NCBI GenBank assembly: GCA_007449985.2
Contig: VIIQ02000669.1
Span: forward strand, 1-64,000
Direction of reading: 5' to 3'
Source of the DNA: Desmodesmus armatus
Taxonomy: Eukaryota; Chlorophyta; Chlorophyceae; Sphaeropleales; Scenedesmaceae
DNA length: 64,000 nt
The notes beneath the pieces are model-generated. The model had not been told where the DNA came from. It was given only the letters and a program-made list of their open reading frames with translations, and did not search any database. How positions within the stretch are numbered: position 1 is the stretch's first letter; every line of letters starts with the position of its first letter. Positions 25,101 through 36,047 of the stretch are shown one piece after another. The position numbers and the translations under genes are program-made.

Positions 25101-27966
25101 CGACGTGACCACCCCTATTCAGCCCTCTCCAACATGCCACCCTCAATTATTGACCACGTACTCACCTTGCCTCCAGTGCGCTTCTTGAGGTCATCGGTAA
25201 TTTCATCTTCATACTTGAGTGCAGTGACCCACCCCTCCTTCAGCAGCACCTCATTGTCAAACACACCACGGTCCAGCAGCGCAGCAACCTCCTGCAGACA
25301 CGCACAAAGCAACACACAACCATAAGCAAGCAAACAACACAGTTCAAGCCTGTCCATCCAGAGACATGCCAGTAGTGCATGCAACCTGCCCAACAATTCA
25401 TGCCTGTCCAATAAGAGACATGCCAACAGTTCATAAAACCTGCCCGTCATTCCTCTTTTTCAAGGCGCCAACAGGCACCAACAGTATCAGCGCCAACAGG
25501 CACCAACAGTATCAGCGCCAACAGGCACCAACAGTATCAGCGCCAACAGGCACCAACAGTATCAGCGCCGACAGGCACCAACAGTGCCAGCACCCTGCAA
25601 CAATCACCTGTTGCAGGGTGCTGATACACCTATGTTGTATGTTGGTGCCTCTGTTGTATGTTTGGGCCCTTGTTGCCTTGTGACAACAAGACTATCAACA
25701 TACAACAGAACCACCAACATGCAACAGAGGTGCGTGAGCATACGTGCAGGCATTACCCAGACCGCCATGCAAGTACCTGGGCAAGTAAAACAGCAAATGA
25801 CGTAACCGGCACTGCCTTGCCTGCTTGCATCATCCTTCTCCATCCTTGTCCTTGCACCCGTCACACAACCATCTTCCCTGCCCACACACAACAGCCGCTT
25901 TTCTTGCCCACGTAAGCCGCAGCACATCCTTGCCCACGCCCTACAGCCGCCTTCCTTTCCAACCAAGTAATGCAACCAGCCGCACCCACCTCCCGGGTCT
26001 TGCCGCGTGCCTCAGCCACAGTGTCCAGGAAGTTCTCATAGATGTCGTCCAGCAGCTCCCCCAGCTGCTCACGCTGTGCGTCAGACATGTCTCGGCGCAG
26101 CAGCTGGTCACCGGCGGACTTGTAGGCGCCGATGCGCTGCACCTGCGGCTCAACACCAACCTTGTCCAGCACACCACGCAGGAAGGTACCTGCAGGTCCC
26201 GGATGACGCAAAGTTTCAGTATTTGTCAAGTTTCACGCGAAGTAGCAAGGCAGGATTTGGTGTCGGTTTCAAGGCACATAGATGCAAAACAGCCACCGAC
26301 CAACTCCACCCCCACCATAGGGTGCAAGGCAACGGGCAGCTTTGATACAAAGCAAGCGCCTCATCCCTACTTTGAACAATGACGGCACAGCATCACCACT
26401 GTCTGTAACCTCACTGCACTGCCTGCACCATTACACCTTGCCAGCAGGCCTCTCTGCCATGCCTGCCTCCCAAGGCTGCTGCCTACCTGCCACACTGAAG
26501 CCTGCCAGCCGCACGTTGGCTGTGGGTGCAATGATCAGCTCCGCAAAGGCTGAAGCCAGGTAATACTCCTTCTCACCAGCAATCTGCACACAGTGGCACA
26601 CACCCCCTTGTAACTCATGTGTTTAACACCCACTGTTGCTTGCCTTTCTCATAGGACAGTCTTAGTGAGCTTGCACGTACCCAAGTACTCCATCTGTCGA
26701 CACCATATACGCCTTATTCGAAGCACGTACACACCTCATTCAGCACTGTATCCTATTTCTCGGCCTGGCCAGTTGGCCTGGGTCAGCAGGTTGCCCTACT
26801 CAGCAGCCTCCCCTCCAAAGGCCAGGGAATGGTAGCAGCCACAGTGTAGCCTGTCGAGATACTTTGTTGAAGCCAGGCATTATAGTTTAATTACTGGCAA
26901 GCACACTCTGCTGGCACTGTTGCATTGTGCAACACTGCGACTCCACAACATACAGCAATGCCCCAAGCCCCAGCCCACCTTCATGTAGCAGATGGTGTAC
27001 TTGCCGCTGTCCCTGAACAGCTTGATGTAGCGACGCAGCTCCTGAACCTTGCTCCAACCAATCTGCAGCAGACAGACATTGCAGCAGACAGACAGCCACA
27101 GCCAAAGATAATCACACCAGACCGCTTTATAAGCCACCTGATACGTTGACGTGTTCTCACATGCTGTATTGCAGCCAGTAACAGCGCGTGGGCTGACCTA
27201 CACTGTGCTCACCACTCTGCTCAACCCAGCCTACGGTACTCTGCTCAACCCACTCTGCTCAACCCGACCTGCCACTCTAGACTCTACTGTCTACTCAGCT
27301 CTGCTGCACCATTATGAAATCTGCTGCACCATTTTGCAATCGATCTGCTGCACCCTTTCGAAATCGAACACTGGCAGCACTCACCGCAAGGGGGCTGATC
27401 TCCACTGCAATGCCCTTGATGCGCGGGTCCACCGCTGCCTTCTCAAGGCTGTCCAGGAGCTGGGGCATGCTGTACCCTGGTGAGAACCGCCCCTGCAGCT
27501 TGTCAGAGATCTCCCCCTCCAGCTTGAACGTCAGCACAGCATCACCCTTGAACCGCCTCCAGGGCAGGGCAAAGGCCAGCTTGATGTTTGTCCAGACCTT
27601 TTCTGAGTTACTGAGGGGGTTGAACTCAAGAGGAGACAGGGTAGAGGCGTCTGGGGTCCAGTCAAGGTGCTTGGGGGCATCCTTATCGTCCTTGCTGCTG
27701 TTGCTGGAGGTGCTGTTGCTGCTAGCGGTTGTGACACCGTTGCCGTTTGTGGCTGCAGAGGCTGTGGGTGGCAGGGGGTCTTGCTGGTGCTGCTGCTCGG
27801 TCTGCTGCTGCTCCAGGGTGTTTGTATTGGAGTCTTCGCTGGGAGAGGCATATGTCACCACGTGCTGGACACGCCTGACTGGCTGTACCATGCATGGGAG
27901 GGGCCTGGCACCTGCAGGAGAGGCGGGGCATGGGCCACCAAGTAACAACAAGCGTAGTACTGCCAT
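22141..27966 (-). CDS. sppA: Plastid SppA (protease IV) signal peptide peptidase
   Basis: Membrane-associated Ser/Lys protease of peptidase family S49. In plants SppA is a thylakoid enzyme induced by strong light. Twelve minus-strand exons, all phases consistent: 27966-27385, 27062-26979, 26583-26487, 26189-25990, 25291-25166, 24926-24812, 24556-24464, 24242-24088, 23830-23685, 23483-23372, 22967-22787, 22547-22141, giving 765 residues. The first 40 or so residues (MAVLRLLLLGGPCPASPAGA, then basic) look like a plastid transit peptide, followed by a Ser/Asn/Gln-rich linker. The family's two-domain fold is visible. The general-base lysine is Lys278 in AYKSAGDQLLR, and the nucleophile is Ser474 in MGDVAASGGYYMAM. 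RVDSPGGDALAS and TVTGSIGVVAGKFNL are also typical. The Ala/Gly-rich C-terminus is longer than in the Arabidopsis protein. Introns hold repeats, including a foldback in the fourth. Confidence 0.95.
25440..25740. repeat. Tandem repeat and foldback in sppA intron 4
   Basis: Five copies of a 25-bp unit beginning GCGCCAACAGGCACC occupy 25465-25589. They run into a hairpin with 14-bp perfect arms (AGCACCCTGCAACA, 25589-25602, and its complement at 25609-25622). Further inverted matches follow (GGCACCAAC against GTTGGTGCC; CTGTTGTATG against CATACAACAG), so most of the segment can fold on itself. Confidence 0.8.
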
Positions 27967-29635
27967 GAAGCTACAGCGGTCATGTGGATGCAATCAAACT
28001 TTCAGCGGTTTGATTATGTTTGCTTATGCTGGAGTATGCAGCTGTGTGCACTGTTGATGTAGCTCGATGTAGCTCGCTGCCAAGACACTCTGTCACCACA
28101 CACCAAGTGCACAGGGTGGTGCAAAGCATCAGGGCTGCATCCTGGACTGGGAAGTGATCCATGGCACTTCGCAGCTGGGTGGAAACTGATCGGTAAATAC
28201 AGGCAGGCCAAACAGGCATGCAAACTGATATGAGAGGTTTGCTGCACATGGTGCCACACACCCCACCTGTGTGGTGTACGCGCTGCTGGGCTCCGCTAAG
28301 CACAGCTTGACGATGCAGCTGCATGGTTACGTTCTTGATTGCTGTAGAAGCAGGAACTGTGAAGCAAACTTGGGCACTGCTGGGCAGGACAACCAATCGA
28401 TCACGAATGCAACGCCAGGACAAGGTAAGTGCGGTAAAGCCTCTTGAACCGAGCATACACTACGGCACACTAGCGTTCATGTGATAATATGTCCCGTATG
28501 GGCAAAGGTGACATAAGCAACACAAATGGCACTGTGACAACATTGACATGACTAAGCAAGCTGCACCAAAATGTCATTTGTCGCCAGCCGTGAAACAAAC
28601 TGTCCGGAACCACCAAAATGACTATTCTTTGGGTGTTTGTCGGGGTGTCTGAGCAAAGGGTGCACGGGACAAATGACTGGCCAAATTCCCCCCAAGTGTG
28701 TGGTGGTGGTGGTGGTGGTGGTGGGGGGGGCTACAATGGTGTGGCCCCTGCTGTAGGTGTGTTGGACATATGGATACTTGCTGGTAACATGCAAGCATTT
28801 TTAGCTAGCTTTCGAAGACAGTCCGACAAGAAGATTCAAACCATGACATACGTCGTGTGTGTGGTGGTGGTGGTGGGTGGGGGGTGTTGGGAGGGGGCTT
28901 GTGGTTCTTCCCGGTCCGTTCAGCATTGGCAGTAGCGGGTTTGCAACTTGCACATGGACTTGTGCAGGGATCAAGGGTTGTACGTCCCTGGAATTGTTCC
29001 TGGGCAAGTGGGAACGGACTGTCCATGTCTGGCCTGCTACTTAGCAGGGCAGTGTTGGCCAGACTCCTTCTGCTGAGAAATTGTGCTCAGGCCAGCTGTC
29101 ATGTATGGGCAGATGAAGTCAGCAACACGACCAGCTGCTGTCAGCCTGACAGCAGCCCCAGGGCCGGCTCCTACAGCACGCTGGTTACTAATGGCATTGT
29201 ATGCAAACCTGCCACAGTGCTGCCCTGCACTGTGAGGCTGCTCATGCTTTTCTGCTGCTGTGCAGAGCTCACATGCAGCAGCACCACCACAGTGCTGTGG
29301 CGCTCCCTCGGCACACACACAACTTGTACCGGGTAGTTTACGTGTCGTCTCACAAAGGTGTGACAGCCTGGAGACAGGGCCTTACTTAGCAAGAACATGA
29401 TGGTGTCTTAGCAAGAACAGGATGGTGTCGAAAGACACCTTTTTGGGTTTGGTTGGCATGTGTTCCCGCACTGTAAGAGTGCTGCAAGCTACGAGGATCA
29501 AACTTCCTCCCACAGCGTGTGCAGCTGCTGTGGTAGCCAGCCAGGCAAGCTCATGATGGGCACCCTTGACTAGCTTGGCAGTGACCAAGCCAGATCATCA
29601 GGGTGGGCTCCTCTTCAAGTTAGTTTTGTGTGGTG
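27967..29635. other. Upstream of sppA, no gene seen
   Basis: The proximal part should include the sppA promoter, but no clear TATA box was recognised. GGT/GGTGG microsatellites lie near 28697-28728 and 28855-28885. A 23-bp duplication (TAGCAAGAACA..ATGGTGTC) lies near 29397-29431. Confidence 0.4.
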
Positions 29636-29639
29636 AGGC

Positions 29640-30165
29640 TTGAGCCAGTAAGTACTCCACAGGGGAGTTTTCTGCTGCACAGGGCATCGGACTGACACTC
29701 CACAGGGCGATGCTTGTTTGCTGCTGCTGCACAGGGCAGCAGTAGGCACTCCAGAGGGGAGTTTTTGCTGCATAGGGCAACAGAGTGACACTCCACAGGG
29801 GAGCACTGATTGCTGCTGCTGCACAGGGCAGCAAGGAGGAAAAGCCTACAGGGAAGTTTTCTGCTGCACAGGGCAACAAAGCGACACTCCACAGGGGAGT
29901 GCTTGTTTGCTACTGCTCCGCAGGGCAGCAGGAGGAACCTCACCGGGGAATTTTCTGCCGCACAGGGTAGCAGAGTGGCACTGCACAGGTGAGTGATTGT
30001 TTGCCACACTCAACAGGGCGGACTCCGCAGGGGAATTGTTTGACAGAGTGACACTCCAAATGGAAGTGCTTGTTGCTGCTGTTGCACAGGGCAGCAGGGG
30101 GCAACTCCACAGGGCAGATTTCTGCTGCACAGGGTAACAGAGTGACACTCCTGGAGTGTTTGTTG
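29640..30165. repeat. Satellite array of about 115 bp units
   Basis: Four to five diverged units carry ACTCCACAGGGGAGT, GTTTTCTGCTGCACAGGGCA and TGCTGCTGCACAGGGCAGCA. The second motif is partly self-complementary. Frames through it read as repeated Cys/Ala-rich peptides on both strands and are not believable genes. Confidence 0.85.
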
Positions 30166-30429
30166 GCTACTGCTGTCGTCCTCATGATCGCGGAGTGGGC
30201 CACAAGCATGAATACTGCTGCAACCCTGCCTGTCCACATGGGACGCGTACCCCCGCACCGTCAATCGTGATTGCGTCTACAGGGCATCGATACAACCTGC
30301 CTGTATGTCTCCAAGCTGCACTCAGTCCAAAGGGCAGACAAGCCCTGGTGTTGAGTTTCTGCTGCTGTGCAACCCCAGCAAGACCACAAGGTCCTGCTGT
30401 GCTATGGGTGGAGCAGACCAGCATCCAGT

Positions 30430-31085
30430 AGCATGAGTTGATTTGGCAAACGTGATAACCTTTGCTGTCGCCGCTGCGAAGTGGACGGAGGATGCTCACA
30501 TCAAGGCCAGTGGTAACTGGCGCTCTGACGGGATGTTTTACTGCTGAATTACTGATTCCACGCATCCACGACACCAGGATACCACTCGTCCAAGCTCAGG
30601 CGGGTTCAGGTTCTCGCCCGCTACAGCCAGGCTGGGGATTGCCCCTACATATTGGTGTCCTGCCGAGACACTTACCCATAACTCGACCGGAATATTTCAG
30701 GGACACTCAACCAACATACTCTACAAGCATTTCCCCGGGGCCAGCCTGCCTTGGACAGCAAGGATGGGCAGGACACGGACAGGAGGAGGGAGAAGCAGGG
30801 CCCAGAGTTACAAGGTATGGTCACGGGTGTTGTTCCCAGTTTGTGCCCATCTCGAGCACAGCGCGCACGACTTGCTCAGCCAGTGCTGCATTTCATCGCA
30901 GTTCCAGGTGGACGGAAGCTGCCTACCTGGGCACCTTGGCAGCCCTGGGCAGTGCACAGAATAGTGGAATGGAGTCTCTACTGTCGCTTGCCACCGCTGT
31001 CAAGCCCTCTACCTACCATGAAGCGACCTGTTCACTTTTTGACACCCGCCCACCACCTGAAGCAGCAGCGACTCCCTTCAGAATT
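30430..31085 (+). other. Possible degraded coding remnant before the satellite array
   Basis: A 266-residue open frame spans 30462-31262. In another frame, near 30455-30540, the peptide DAHIKASGNWRSDGMFYC resembles the end of a tyrosine recombinase (G.W.S...F..Y). A second stretch at 30900-31080 (GTLAALGSAQNSGMESLLSL) is flanked by an AG acceptor-like site and a GT site. No intact gene can be built. Confidence 0.25.
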
Positions 31086-33500
31086 CAGAAGGTAGGGTCT
31101 GGCCGGCCCTTGCAGTATACACCAAGCAGCAAACCCCAGCAGTCGACCACCTTTTTGGTCCCTCGGCCACCTTTCTGGCCCTCGACCACCTTTTGGTCCC
31201 TCGGCCACCTTGTTGGCCAATCTGTTGGGGTGTGGTCATCACACTTGCAACGTGTGTACTGAGCAGTGTTCCCCACTGCTGCCCGCAGGTGTGATCAAGC
31301 CCACCACCACAGTGACAGTTGCAAGCTGATGCCGGAGCTGTTTACAGGCAAGGTAGGGTCTGGCTGGCCCTTGCAGTACACTAAGCAGCAAACCCCAGCA
31401 GTCGACCACCTTTTTGGTCCCTCGGCCACCTTTCTGGCCCACAATCGACCACCTTTTTGGTCCCTCGGCCACCTTTCTGGCCCTCAATCGACCACCTTTT
31501 TGGTCCCTCGGCCACCTTTTTGGCCAATCAGCTGGGGTGTGGTCATCACGTGATTGCAACGTGTGTACTGAGCAGAGTTCCCCACTGCCGCCACTGCTAC
31601 CCGCAGGTGTTTTCAAGCCCACCACCACAGTGACAGTTGCAAGACTTTTGCCGGAGCTGTGTGTTGCATGCAAGGTAGGGTCTGGCCGGCCCTTGCAGTA
31701 CACAAAGCAGCAAACCCCAGCAGTCGACCACCTTTTGGTCCTTTGGCCACCTTTTTGGCCCTCAATCGACCACCTTTTTGGTCCCTCAGCCACCATTTTG
31801 GCCCTCAATCGACCACGTTTTTGGTCCCTCGGCCACCTGTTTGGCCAATCAGCTGGGGTGTGGTCATCACGTGATTGCAACGTGTGTACTGAGCAGTGTT
31901 CCCCACTGCTGCCCGCAGGTGTGATCAAGCCCACCACCACAGTGACAGTTGCAAGCTGATGCCGGAGCTGTTTACAGGCAAGGTAGGGTCTGGCTGGCCC
32001 TTGCAGTACACTAAGCAGCAAACCCCAGCAGTCGACCACCTTTTTGGTCCCTCGGCCACCTTTCTGGCCCACAATCGACCACCTTTTTGGTCCCTCGGCC
32101 ACCTTTCTGGCCCTCAATCGACCACCTTTTTGGTCCCTCGGCCACCTTTTTGGCCAATCAGCTGGGGTGTGGTCATCACGTGCTTGCAACGTGTGTACTG
32201 AGCAGAGTTCCCCACTGCCGCCACTGCTACCCGCAGGTGTTTTCAAGCCCACCACCACAGTGACAGTTGCAAGACTTTTGCCGGAGCTGTGTGTTGCATG
32301 CAAGGTAGGGTCTGGCCGGCCCTTGCAGTACACTAAGCAGCAAACCCCAGCAGTCGACCACCTTTTGGTCCTTTGGCCACCTTTTTGGCCCTCAATCGAC
32401 CACCTTTTTGGTCCCTCGGCCACCATTTTGGCCCTCAATCGACCACGTTTTTGGTCCCTCGGCCACCTGTTTGGCCAATCAGCTGGGGTGTGGTCATCAC
32501 GTGATTGCAACGTGTGTACTGAGCAGAGTTCCCCACTGCCGCCACTGCTACCCGCAGGTGTTTTCAAGCCCACCGCCACAGTGACAGTTGCAAGCTGATG
32601 CCGGAGCTGTGTTACAGGCAAGGTAGGGTCTGGCCGGCCCTTGCAGCACACTAAGCAGCAAACCCCAGCAGTCGACCACCTATTTGGTCCCTCGGCCACC
32701 TTTTTGGCCCTCAATCGACCACCTTTTTGGTCCCTCGGCCACCTTTTTGGCCAATCAGCTAGGGTGTGGTCATCACGTGCTTGCAACGTGTGTACTGAGC
32801 AGTGTTCCCCACTGCCGCCACTGTTGCCCGCAGGTGTTATCAAGCCCACCACCACAGTGACAGTTGCAAGGCTGATGCCGCAGCTGTATTACAGGCAAGT
32901 TAGGGTATGGCCGATCCTTGCAGTACACTAAGCAGCAAACCCCAGCAGTCGACCTCATTTATGGTCCCTCGGCCTCATTTATGGCCCACAATCGACCTGA
33001 TTTTTGGTCCCTCGGCCACCTGTTTGGCCAATCAGCTGGGGTGTGGTCATCACGTGCTTGCAACGTGTGTACTGAGCAGTGTTCCCCTCTGCTGCCACTG
33101 CTACCGGCAGGTGTTTTCAAGCCCACCGCCACAGTGACAGTTGCAAGACTGATGCCGGAGCTGTGTTACAGGCAAGGTAGGGTCTGGCTGGCCCTTTCAG
33201 TACACTAAGCAGCAAACCCCAGCAGTCGACCACCTTTTTGGTCCCTCGGCCACCTTTCTGGCCCTCAATCGACCACCTTTTTGGTCCCTCGGCCACCTTT
33301 CTGGCCCTCAATCGACCACCTTTTTGGTCCTTCGGCCACCTTTCGGGCCCTCAATCGACCACCTTTTTGGTCCCTCGGCCACTTTTTTGGCCAATCAGCT
33401 GGGGTGTGGTCATCACGTGCTTACAACGTGTGTACTGAGCAGTGTTCGCCACTGCCGCCACTGCTGCCGCAGGTGTTTGGAAGCCCACCAGCACAGTGAC
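31085..33500. repeat. Satellite with 260-330 bp units and a 630-bp higher-order repeat
   Basis: Eight units are marked by AGGTAGGGTCTGGC.GGCCCTT at about 31089, 31350, 31672, 31980, 32302, 32619, 32898 and 33175. Each holds two to four copies of a subrepeat of about 43 bp (CGACCACCTTTTTGGTCCCT and CGGCCACCTTTCTGGCCCTC). It ends with CCAATCAGCTGGGGTGTGG and, in most units, TCACGTG. Positions 31264-31893 recur 630 bp later with only a few substitutions that I noticed. Long open frames on both strands are by-products of a unit length and composition that avoid stops. Confidence 0.93.
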
Positions 33501-36047
33501 AAGTGCAAGACTGATCATCAGTCAGGCATGATGCCGGAGCTGCCTTCATGTAGACGGTCTTTAGAAGAACCTGGCTGGAGACCAGTGCGATGTGAGGGTT
33601 CAGCCAAGCTTTGAAGGTTCGGTCACCACTTCGGATCAGCGGCATGAAACATCCATGGCACAGTCGGCAATAGGGCAGTGGTGCACCCTGATGATTCAGG
33701 CTGGCTGTGGTAGGGCAGCACAAAGTGAAGGATGCTGTCATGTGAGTTTGCCGGGTTGACGGCCATGGAGTGCCGATTGCTCCTGTGCTTGGAATCTCAA
33801 CCCTTTCATGGTCCTGTCATGCACCCCGCCAAAAGTGGTGGGGGTTTGTGTACTGGTGGGCCTTCCTGCCTGGCGTGCAGCAGCTAAATTGCCCTGAGCA
33901 GTGCACATATGCTTAGTAGGCACACCTACAGCAGCTGATGTGGTGGAAGGTTACACCTCCCATTCGGGTCACGTGTGCTGCTGCTGTTGCTACCTGACGC
34001 AGGTTGGTGAGCAGTTGGTGCACAGCACGCCCTGACAGAGATGACTGAGGGCTGCATGCTGTGGTGGTGAGGTGCATGCGCCGGGTTCGTGTGACAGGTG
34101 AACCAGCCAGGACAACACAGGCACTGTGTTGCCAGGTGTGGCTGCTGGCTGTGCATGCAGGAGGCTACTGTAGTAGTGGGTGTTGTGGGGGACAACGGCT
34201 AGCAGAGCGAGCAGGCTCCCAGGTCTGAAACTTCTCTAGGGCCCTGATTGTGGCGCACTGCATTATGCAGTCCAGCCTGACGGTCAGCAGCTGCAGTGGT
34301 GGCAGGCGCTGGTGTTGTGTCCGTTGTAATTGCTGGTTGTGAAGTTGTATGGGGGCTTGTGTGGTTGGATGAGGTGTGTAAAGTTGTCAATGATTGCCCC
34401 TTTCGGCCCCACTTCCCTGTGATGAGACACTCTGTGCCAGTGGTTCAAAACAGGAATTCTTGGGACCTAGAGTGGAGAGCAGCTGAGGATTCATGCCAGC
34501 CAGGCTGTGGCTGGGTTTGGCGCAGTCTACGGAAGTTGGGCCCAGTGTCCACCCACCAGACCTCAACCATTATTAGCCAATGCTCGCCACTCATAACCAC
34601 CCCACATGCAAGCTGGTGATGCGCCCAGCATGTGCACACACATATCATCACACTGCATGTCACAAGCTGGTGCCTGTTGGGGCTCAGTTCAATGAAACCA
34701 GCACCATCGAGTAGCTGCACTTTGTGGGATTCTGCAGTGTGGTTCAACCAAATTTGTAGTAACCAAGTTGTAGCAAGATCGCAGAGGCTGAAGCTGCCGT
34801 GTCTGTCAATTGGGATTCTGCAGTGCCAGAGAACCAGACCATCTTCCACAGCATGGTAGAGCTACAACAGCTCTGTTGGGGTGCAATAGTTTGCTGTAGC
34901 CATTGCTCGAAGTGCCTGCACAGCTGTTGCATAATAAACAACACCATCTTACATCCAAGTTGCCTCCCCCCATTATGCTTCAACAGCAAGTCCGTCACCA
35001 GTGCAGCCGCTTATGCAGGTGCAGCGTTCTTGGGAGCGCATTCACCTTGGCCACAATAAGGTTTTTGGACATCAACATTTACAGCCACAAAGGCACGAGC
35101 AGCAGCAGTTACCACAGTCACACCCACCACTTCCAAGCAAGCAACAATGTGCAGCATCTGATGCGGAGGGTGCACAACCTTGCCCAGGATACCACAGGTC
35201 TTGCTTTCTGGCCAGCCTGCGCCAACCTCTGCCCAGGCACCCCCCCCCCCGGGGCCCAGAGAGGGAGTACTCAGGGATGCGGCCCTTCGACTGGTCATGA
35301 AACCATGACTAGATCAACACCCCTCAACTTTGACACAGTCTGAACCTGCTTATGTGGTCAGCACCATTGCTTGCGGGCTCCCAGCAGCCCTTGATTCACC
35401 ACACGTTCAAAAGCAGCAATCACTCATGATCCAACTTCTGCATCCAACTTGTGAATCAAGCACCATGAAGCAAGCAGCAGTCCAACACCCCTCAAACTGA
35501 ACACATGTGCTGTAGCCACCTCACATCGTGTGCACACGTGAGGCCTCTAGCAAGTGTATGGCACAACATCTCACGCATGGCCTGCTGCATCATTCATCAG
35601 TCACCTGTGGCGGCCAGGGGCCCCCACACACATTCACATACTCACGTGTCAACACAAACTCATGTGTGTTGACAGATACACATGCGCACTGCATTGACAT
35701 GGGCCAGTCGGGTGCCCTGCATGCAAAAACGCACTTACCTGCCCACATGACACCCACCAAACCCCTGCCCGTCAACATCACTCGGCAGTGATCCAATTGC
35801 TCATGGACTAGGCCACCTCAGCACATCTCCACTCCTGCAACCGGCGGTACAGGTAGCTATCCCTGCCTGCCCCGCCTTGGACAACCACAAAACCAACACT
35901 GATTGGTAGCTGGGGACAACAGCTGCGTTCAAGGCTACAAGGCATGCTGCACAGTTGAGGCGCACCCCTCACTGTCGCCCTCTGCTACGTCCCACAGACG
36001 GGGACAAACTGCCCTAGCAGCAAAGTGAAAAACACACACCGCCACTC
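33501..36047. other. Intergenic region 3' of the myosin gene
   Basis: No recognisable gene. A minus-strand frame at 34445-34849 and an overlapping one at 34744-34998 are open for 84-134 codons but match no family I know. The last few hundred bases probably include the myosin 3' UTR. Confidence 0.4.

Noticed and set aside
25440..25740. CRISPR-like regular repeats
   Set aside because: The 25-bp units are head to tail without unique spacers, and the setting is a eukaryotic intron.
31239..32855. 538-codon minus-strand open frame with repeated peptide blocks
   Set aside because: It lies wholly in the 31-33.5 kb satellite. Other frames are also long there, and the next units break the frame.
34445..34998. 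Overlapping minus-strand frames of 84 and 134 codons
   Set aside because: I considered a decayed transposase, but no signature motif was found and the frames overlap without plausible joins.
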